The notes beneath the pieces were generated by a model that made no database searches, had not been told where the DNA came from, and worked only from the letters and a program-made list of their open reading frames with translations. A stretch of DNA of 49,387 nt from Pseudomonadota bacterium. GTDB taxonomy: Bacteria; Pseudomonadota; Alphaproteobacteria; Rhizobiales; Xanthobacteraceae. This document shows positions 44,682-49,387 of the stretch, piece after piece (the stretch's first letter is position 1; every line of letters begins with the position of its first letter). The translations under genes were made by a program, and so were the position numbers. The stretch spans positions 1 through 49,387 of the forward strand of contig JAJYAH010000001.1 of the NCBI GenBank assembly GCA_021779635.1. The letters run 5' to 3'.

Positions 44682-44722
44682 TTGACGCTTTATTGCACAG
44701 CCGTCACTATGCTGCGTCGCAA
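44682..44722 (+). promoter_or_regulatory. phaZ promoter with PhaR-like site
   Basis: TTGACG (44682-44687) and CACTAT (44705-44710) are spaced by 17 bp. Immediately after the -10, TGCTGCGTCGCAAAAA (44710-44725) contains CTGC-GTC-GCAA, one base from the CTGC-N3-GCAG format reported for PhaR. A repressor there would cover the start of transcription. The boxes are seen; the regulator is inferred. Confidence 0.45.
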
Positions 44723-44742
44723 AAACAGGGTTCGAGGGACAC

Positions 44743-46071
44743 ATGCCGATAGGTGAATTTGGCCGGCCGCCGGAACTGCCGTCGGAAGGCAGTCCGGCGA
44801 TGACAACGCCGATGTACTGGATGTACGAGATGGCCCACGCGTCGCTCAATCCGGCGCGCGCCGTCACCGATGCGACAAAGATCCTGTTCCAGAATCCGCT
44901 TAATCCGTGGTCGCACACCGAGTTCGGCAAATCCGTCGCGGCCGGCTGCGAATTGTTCGAGCGGACCACGCGCCGCTACGGTAAACCCGAATGGGGCCTC
45001 CACGACACCGAAGTCAACGGCGTGCGCACCCCGATCGAAATCCGCGTCATTTGGGAAAAGCCGTTCTGCCGGCTCTTGTATTTCGATCGCAAGCTGACGC
45101 GGCCGTTGCGCAGCCCGCAACCGCGCGTGCTGATCGTGGCGCCGATGTCCGGCCATTACGCGACGCTGCTGCGCGGCACGGTCGAAGCTTTCCTGCCGAC
45201 CCATGAGGTCTATATCACCGATTGGTCGGATGCCCGGATGGTGCCGTTGACCGAAGGCCGCTTCGATCTCGACGATTATGTCGATTACGTCATTGAGATG
45301 CTGCATGTGCTCGGCGGCAACATGCACGTTATCGCGGTCTGCCAGCCTTCGGTGCCGGTGGTGGCGGCGGTTTCCGTCATGGAAGCGGCGCGCGATCCCT
45401 ATGTTCCGATCTCGATGACGCTAATGGGCGGCCCGATCGATACCCGCCGCAATCCGACCGCGGTCAACAATCTCGCGGCCGAGAAGGGTATCGAGTGGTT
45501 CCGCAGCAACGTCATCACCAAGGTGCCGTTTCCGCATCCGGGCGTGATGCGCGACGTCTATCCGGGCTTCCTGCAGCTCAACGGGTTCATCTCCATGAAT
45601 CTGGATCGCCATATGGATGCGCACAAGAACCTGTTCCAGAACCTGGTGAAGGGCGACGGCGATCTGGTCGACAAGCACCGCGATTTCTACGACGAATATC
45701 TGGCGGTGATGGATCTGACGGCGGAATATTATCTGCAGACGGTCGATACCGTGTTCGTCAAGCACGCTTTGCCGAAGGGCGAGATGATCCATCGCGGCAA
45801 GCCGGTTGACCCCTCGAAGATCATGCGCGTGGCGCTGATGACGGTGGAAGGCGAGAACGACGATATCTCGGGTCTGGGGCAGACCGAGGCGACGCATGGG
45901 CTTTGCAGTTCAATTCCCGCCGATCGCCGCGTTCATTACGTGCAAAAAGGCGTCGGGCACTATGGAGTCTTCAACGGCTCGCGATTCAAATCGGAAATCG
46001 TGCCGCGCATTTCCGATTTCATGGTGTCATCGGCGAACGCGAAGCCTTCATTGGCGGCGGCGGCCGAATAA
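44743..46071 (+). CDS. phaZ: Intracellular polyhydroxyalkanoate depolymerase
   Basis: A 442-residue PhaZ of the intracellular Ralstonia type. The nucleophile is Cys200 in VIAVCQPSVPVVAA, replacing the usual lipase-box Ser, as in this family. Other family features are MTTPMYWMYEMAHASLNPARAV, VYITDWSDARMVPL, and GVGHYGVFNGSRF with the catalytic His; the acid is likely the Asp in MTVEGENDDISG. It mobilises stored PHB granules in the cytosol. It stands alone behind its own promoter. ATG at 44743 has GAGGGA upstream; the conserved block begins a few residues later at MTTPM. Confidence 0.95.
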   Translation: MPIGEFGRPPELPSEGSPAMTTPMYWMYEMAHASLNPARAVTDATKILFQNPLNPWSHTEFGKSVAAGCELFERTTRRYGKPEWGLHDTEVNGVRTPIEIRVIWEKPFCRLLYFDRKLTRPLRSPQPRVLIVAPMSGHYATLLRGTVEAFLPTHEVYITDWSDARMVPLTEGRFDLDDYVDYVIEMLHVLGGNMHVIAVCQPSVPVVAAVSVMEAARDPYVPISMTLMGGPIDTRRNPTAVNNLAAEKGIEWFRSNVITKVPFPHPGVMRDVYPGFLQLNGFISMNLDRHMDAHKNLFQNLVKGDGDLVDKHRDFYDEYLAVMDLTAEYYLQTVDTVFVKHALPKGEMIHRGKPVDPSKIMRVALMTVEGENDDISGLGQTEATHGLCSSIPADRRVHYVQKGVGHYGVFNGSRFKSEIVPRISDFMVSSANAKPSLAAAAE

Positions 46072-46397
46072 GCCGCTGCTTCGCATGCATTCTTCGCGTC
46101 GTTGACCCGAAATCACGAAGCGCTGGCGGTGATTCGGGGCGCGGGTAACCCCCTGAATTGACCTATGGAAATCCCGATTCACCGAATCCCGAAAGAAATG
46201 AGTTTAATTTCATTTTTTGATCGGCCATCCGAGCCGTCTTTTCGGCCGGAATTTTTGTTCCAACCCCTTCCTGTAGAGGCTGATTAGCCGGCCAGCCCCT
46301 GTATATTGGGCAAATGATTTGTTTTTGCGCCGAGCGATTTCACTGGCGGCGGTTATGGCAGAATCCGGGCGAACTCCTGATCCCCGGAATTGCAGAC
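46072..46397. other. Intergenic region between phaZ and the YgjP-type gene
   Basis: No gene is convincing in this 326-bp stretch. An AT-rich patch at about 46196-46260 (TTTAATTTCATTTTTTGATC area) breaks the GC-rich surroundings and may contain the promoter of the metallopeptidase gene. TTGACC at 46158-46163 is a possible -35 box without an obvious partner. Confidence 0.4.
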
Positions 46398-47153
46398 ATG
46401 GCCACTCGCGCCCTCCTTTATCGGCGGCCCTACGAGCCGTCGACCCTCCTGGTCAAGCACGGCTCGCAAATCTACTCGGTGCGGCTGCGCCGGCATCGGC
46501 GCGCGCGCCGTTACACCTTGCGCATTCATCCAAGCGACCGCGAAGCGATCCTGACCATGCCGCCGCGCGGCACGCTGGCCGATGCCAGGGATTTCGCGCA
46601 GCGGCACGGGGCCTGGATCGCCGCCCGTCTCGGGCGGTTGCCGAAGGCAGCGCCGTTTCAATCGGGCACCGTGGTGCCGCTGCGCGGCGTCGCGCACCGG
46701 ATCGTGCACCGCGCCGGCGTGCGCGGCACGGTGTGGACCGAAATGCGGGAGAGCGGTGAACGGATTCTCTGCGTGGCCGGAGGGGCTGAGCATATCGACC
46801 GGCGGGTCCACGATCATTTGAAGCGTGAGGCACGCCGTGACCTGCAGAAGGCGGCGCAGGCTTACGCGCAGGCGCTCGGCGTCAAGGTGAAGCGGCTGTC
46901 GATCCGCGATCAATCGAGCCGCTGGGGTTCCTGCACCTCGGCTGGATCACTGTCGTTCTCGTGGCGGCTGATCCTCGCGCCGCCTTACGTGCTCGACTAT
47001 CTGGCCGCCCATGAGGTGGCGCATCTCGTCGAAATGAACCATTCGGCGCGGTTCTGGCGGGTCGTCGGCAAGGTCTGCGTCCATGTCGAGCGCGCCAAGA
47101 CCTGGCTCGATACCCACGGCAACGACCTGCATCGCTACGGCATCCAGGATTAG
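46398..47153 (+). CDS. YgjP/SprT-like M48-type metallopeptidase
   Basis: ATG at 46398 gives 251 residues and begins just before the conserved basic RRHRRARRYTLRIHP block; an ATG at 46314 would add 28 residues without similarity. The zinc motif is HExxH in LAAHEVAHLVEMNHSARFW, preceded by the family's RDQSSRWGSCTSAGSLSFSWRLILAP. This is the WLM/DUF45 family, small zinc metallopeptidases of uncertain substrate. It is 24 bp from the convergent AraC-type gene. Confidence 0.87.
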   Translation: MATRALLYRRPYEPSTLLVKHGSQIYSVRLRRHRRARRYTLRIHPSDREAILTMPPRGTLADARDFAQRHGAWIAARLGRLPKAAPFQSGTVVPLRGVAHRIVHRAGVRGTVWTEMRESGERILCVAGGAEHIDRRVHDHLKREARRDLQKAAQAYAQALGVKVKRLSIRDQSSRWGSCTSAGSLSFSWRLILAPPYVLDYLAAHEVAHLVEMNHSARFWRVVGKVCVHVERAKTWLDTHGNDLHRYGIQD

Positions 47154-47177
47154 CGCGTTTTCCAGGAACGGATCGGA

Positions 47178-48077
47178 TCATCCGCGAAGTTTCCGCGCCC
47201 TGAACAAGCTTGGCGTCGTACCAACGGCTTTACGAAAGGCGCGGTTGAAATTCGCCTGCGATGAAAATCCCGTGGCATAGGCGATGTCGACCAGCAGCCG
47301 GTCGCTCGTCAGCAGCAGCCGCTTGGCGAGGTCGAGACGCTGCCGGCTGACATATTCGTGCGGCGCCGTTCCGGTCGCCGCCTTGAAGCTGCGCGAGAAG
47401 TGCGCCGGACTCATGCAGGCCACCGACGCCAATTCATTGACGGTGAAATCGCGCTCGACCGAGACGTTGATGAAATCCGTCACGCGCGACAGCCGTTTCG
47501 GATCGAGCGGCTTGTGCGCGCCGATCGATTGTTTCAGGCGAACGGACGTCGCCGCATAGGCGTGCACCAGGTGGGCCGACAGGGCGCTTCCGAGGCTTTC
47601 GATCAAAAGCCGGCCGGTGGACGATTCTGCCTCCATCTCCTTGAGGATCTGATCCGCAACGTACTCGATGAACGGATCGCGATCGATGGCCTCGTACCGG
47701 ATCGAGATTCCTGACGGGTCGATATCGAGATCCTTCAACATCGTTTCGTCGAAGGGTTTGCCCGGCAGAAAAACATGCAGGCACTCCTGCATCGGATTCT
47801 CGATATTGATGAAGTCCTCGCTGATCCCGGCGGGGCAGAGCCATACGGTTCCCTTTCTGCCGAGCGTCCGTTGGTGCATGCCCGCGCCTCGCCGATCGAC
47901 CAGCGAGTGGCCGCGCAACTGGATGGCGATTTCCGTATCTCGTGGCAGCTGCGAAGGCAGCTCTCCCGCCTCGTGGCTCCATATCTCCGCGAGAAGGTGC
48001 GACCATCGGCGGTCGTTGGACGTCTGGAGCATTCTGCCGGTAACATATTTATCGACAGAGTTGCCAAGCGTACCCAT
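47178..48077 (-). CDS. AraC-family transcriptional regulator
   Basis: ATG at 48077 (MGTLGNSV), with GGAG about ten bases upstream, gives 299 residues; the longer upstream frame is unlikely. The N-terminal ligand domain is cupin-like (WLCPAGISEDFINIENPMQECLHVFLPG). The C-terminal DNA-binding domain (about 200-295) has two helix-turn-helix units, with NELASVACMSPAHFSRSFKAATG and VDIAYATGFSSQANFNRAFRKAVGTTPSLFR. It is divergent from the molybdopterin oxidoreductase gene (270 bp), which it may control. The effector is unknown. Confidence 0.92.
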   Translation of the reverse strand: MGTLGNSVDKYVTGRMLQTSNDRRWSHLLAEIWSHEAGELPSQLPRDTEIAIQLRGHSLVDRRGAGMHQRTLGRKGTVWLCPAGISEDFINIENPMQECLHVFLPGKPFDETMLKDLDIDPSGISIRYEAIDRDPFIEYVADQILKEMEAESSTGRLLIESLGSALSAHLVHAYAATSVRLKQSIGAHKPLDPKRLSRVTDFINVSVERDFTVNELASVACMSPAHFSRSFKAATGTAPHEYVSRQRLDLAKRLLLTSDRLLVDIAYATGFSSQANFNRAFRKAVGTTPSLFRARKLRG

Positions 48078-48347
48078 CGTGAATCTCCATCGAGGAAGCG
48101 CGACGTGCAGGCAACGGTAGTATCCGACTAAGCAACTAGTATGCCAGAAACGAGGGCGCGGGTCTATCGACACCGGGTCGATCGGCGCGTCTGAGGGTGC
48201 GCAAGGAACCGGCAAAGCCAACCACGTGACGTCCGGGTCGCCACGGCGTGCGCAGTTTAGGAAAAGAACCCCGCATATTCTGAGAAGCCAGCCGGTTCCA
48301 GTCGCTGCAGTCTCCACACCACGTCGGATCACGAAGCGGAGGACCCC

Positions 48348-49387
48348 ATGGCCCGAACCACGGTAGTTGGCGCCTGTCCACATGATTGCCCTGATACTTG
48401 CTCGATTCTGACGACCGTCGAGGATGGCAAGGCCATTGCGGTGCGCGGCAATCCCGATCACCCGTTCACCCGCGGACGCCTGTGCGTCAAGGTCAACAAC
48501 TACGAGGAACGTGTCTACAGCGACAAGCGCGTGCTCTATCCGCTCAAGCGGGTCGGTCCCAAGGGCTTCAGGCAGTTTCAACGGATTTCCTGGGACGAGG
48601 CGATCGAGACCATTGCCACGCGCTGGAAGTCGATCATCGCCGAACATGGCGCGCAGGCGATCCTGCCCTACAGCTACCTCGGCACGCAGGGCATCATCAA
48701 CGGCCTGAACGTCGGCGACCCGCTCTTTAACAAGCTCGGCGCCACCGTGTCGGAACGCACCTTCTGCGACTCAGGCTCGTGCACGGCCTACATGATGACC
48801 ATCGGCCCCACGTCCGGGGTCGATCCCGAGAGCTTCGTGCACTCGAAATACATTCTCCTGTGGGCGTGCAACACGCTCGGCACCAATTCCCACCACTGGC
48901 CGTTTATCGAGCAGGCCAAAAAGGCCGGGGCCAAGCTGGTGGTGATCGATCCGGTGCGGACGCGCACGGCGCGGCTGGCCGACTGGCACATTCCGATCCG
49001 GCCGGGCACCGACGCGGCGCTGGCGCTGGCGATGATCCACGTCATCATCAAGGAGAACCTGGTCGATCGCGACTACATCGACAAGCACACCGTCGGCTAC
49101 GACGAACTGGCGGAGCGGGCGTTGACCTATACGCCTGACTTCGCTGCGCAGGAGACCGGCATTCCGGTGGACGATATCGTCAAGCTGGCACGGGAATACG
49201 CCACCACGCCCCCGGCCGTGGTGCGCATCGGTGTGGCCGTGGAGCGGCACGCCGGCGGCGGCCAGACCGTGCGTGCGATCGCCTGCCTTCCCGGATTGAT
49301 CGGCGCCTGGAAGCATGTCGGCGGCGGCCTGCTTCAGCTTCCCATCTGGGCATTCCCCGTTAAGTGGGAGGTGCTGATGCGCCCCGA
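48348..49387 (+). CDS. Molybdopterin-dependent oxidoreductase (5' part, leaves the window)
   Basis: ATG at 48348 follows GGAGG and the frame stays open to the end of the window (346 residues). The N-terminal CPHDCPDTCSI with GRLCVKV gives the four cysteines of a [4Fe-4S] cluster (CxxCxxxC...C). The MopB core shows RISWDEAIETIATRW, FCDSGSCTAYMMTIGPT, YILLWACNTLGTNSHHW, and LVVIDPVRTRTARLADWHIPIRPGTDAALALAM, which bind the bis-MGD cofactor. It belongs to the DMSO reductase superfamily. The full length, partner subunits and substrate lie beyond the window. No Tat signal is seen, so this part looks cytosolic. Confidence 0.92.
   Translation, partial: MARTTVVGACPHDCPDTCSILTTVEDGKAIAVRGNPDHPFTRGRLCVKVNNYEERVYSDKRVLYPLKRVGPKGFRQFQRISWDEAIETIATRWKSIIAEHGAQAILPYSYLGTQGIINGLNVGDPLFNKLGATVSERTFCDSGSCTAYMMTIGPTSGVDPESFVHSKYILLWACNTLGTNSHHWPFIEQAKKAGAKLVVIDPVRTRTARLADWHIPIRPGTDAALALAMIHVIIKENLVDRDYIDKHTVGYDELAERALTYTPDFAAQETGIPVDDIVKLAREYATTPPAVVRIGVAVERHAGGGQTVRAIACLPGLIGAWKHVGGGLLQLPIWAFPVKWEVLMRP

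Noticed and set aside
1..49387. CRISPR array, rRNA operon or phage structural genes
   Set aside because: I saw no regularly spaced repeats, no rRNA sequence and no capsid, terminase or tail genes in the window.

Overview
The window looks like chromosome of a Bradyrhizobium-like alphaproteobacterium (Nitrobacteraceae). The evidence is high GC, an adjacent RegS/RegR (ActS/ActR) redox pair, an intracellular PHA depolymerase, HWE-type kinases, an MmcB-type protein, and interspersed palindromic repeats of a kind I associate with Bradyrhizobium. The assignment rests on gene content read by eye, not on a search.

Layout: 1-4.9 kb is a mobile-element margin. It holds a TumE/TumA-like toxin-antitoxin pair behind two identical-format operators, a large serine recombinase whose 3' end is cut by an IS1634-family insertion sequence, an intact tRNA-Arg(CCG), and the 5' half of a second tRNA-Arg(CCG). 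From 5 to 13.9 kb come a YccF membrane protein, a PAS-GGDEF-EAL protein, an HWE kinase, an SDR, a membrane class III cyclase with a cupin protein, a cytochrome P450 and a luciferase-like monooxygenase. From 14 to 23.4 kb: a DHA2-type exporter, a PHB-depolymerase-type esterase, a four-PAS hybrid kinase, an MBL hydrolase, MmcB, a lineage-type hypothetical protein and a Bcr/CflA exporter. At 23.5-26.9 kb lies a CusA/CzcA-type RND pump gene killed by one nonsense codon and one +1 G insertion.

From 27 to 33 kb a gluconolactonase-type protein diverges from a complete sugar ABC importer (binding protein, double ATPase, two permeases). At 33.1-37.3 kb is a divergent urease cluster on the minus strand (ureF, fused ureA-ureB, ureC, ureD) with no ureE or ureG in view. 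It is bounded and interrupted by three hairpin repeats, next to two gene remnants. An enoyl-CoA hydratase and acyl-CoA ligase pair follows, then a long repeat-bearing intergenic region, regR/regS, a two-gene ABC exporter, phaZ, a YgjP-type metallopeptidase, an AraC regulator and the start of a molybdopterin oxidoreductase that leaves the window.

Cooperation that can be argued from sequence: the toxin-antitoxin pair probably stabilises the integrated element. The sugar importer and lactonase form one divergent catabolic unit. The ureF-AB-C-D genes are near-contiguous and probably co-transcribed but need UreG from elsewhere. Both PHB-depolymerase-type genes carry a PhaR-like CTGC-N3-GCAG variant in their promoters. 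I found no rRNA, CRISPR array, or clearly new multi-gene system. The most novel-looking items are the promoter architecture of the toxin-antitoxin pair, the divergent urease, and the recombinase/tRNA/IS junction.
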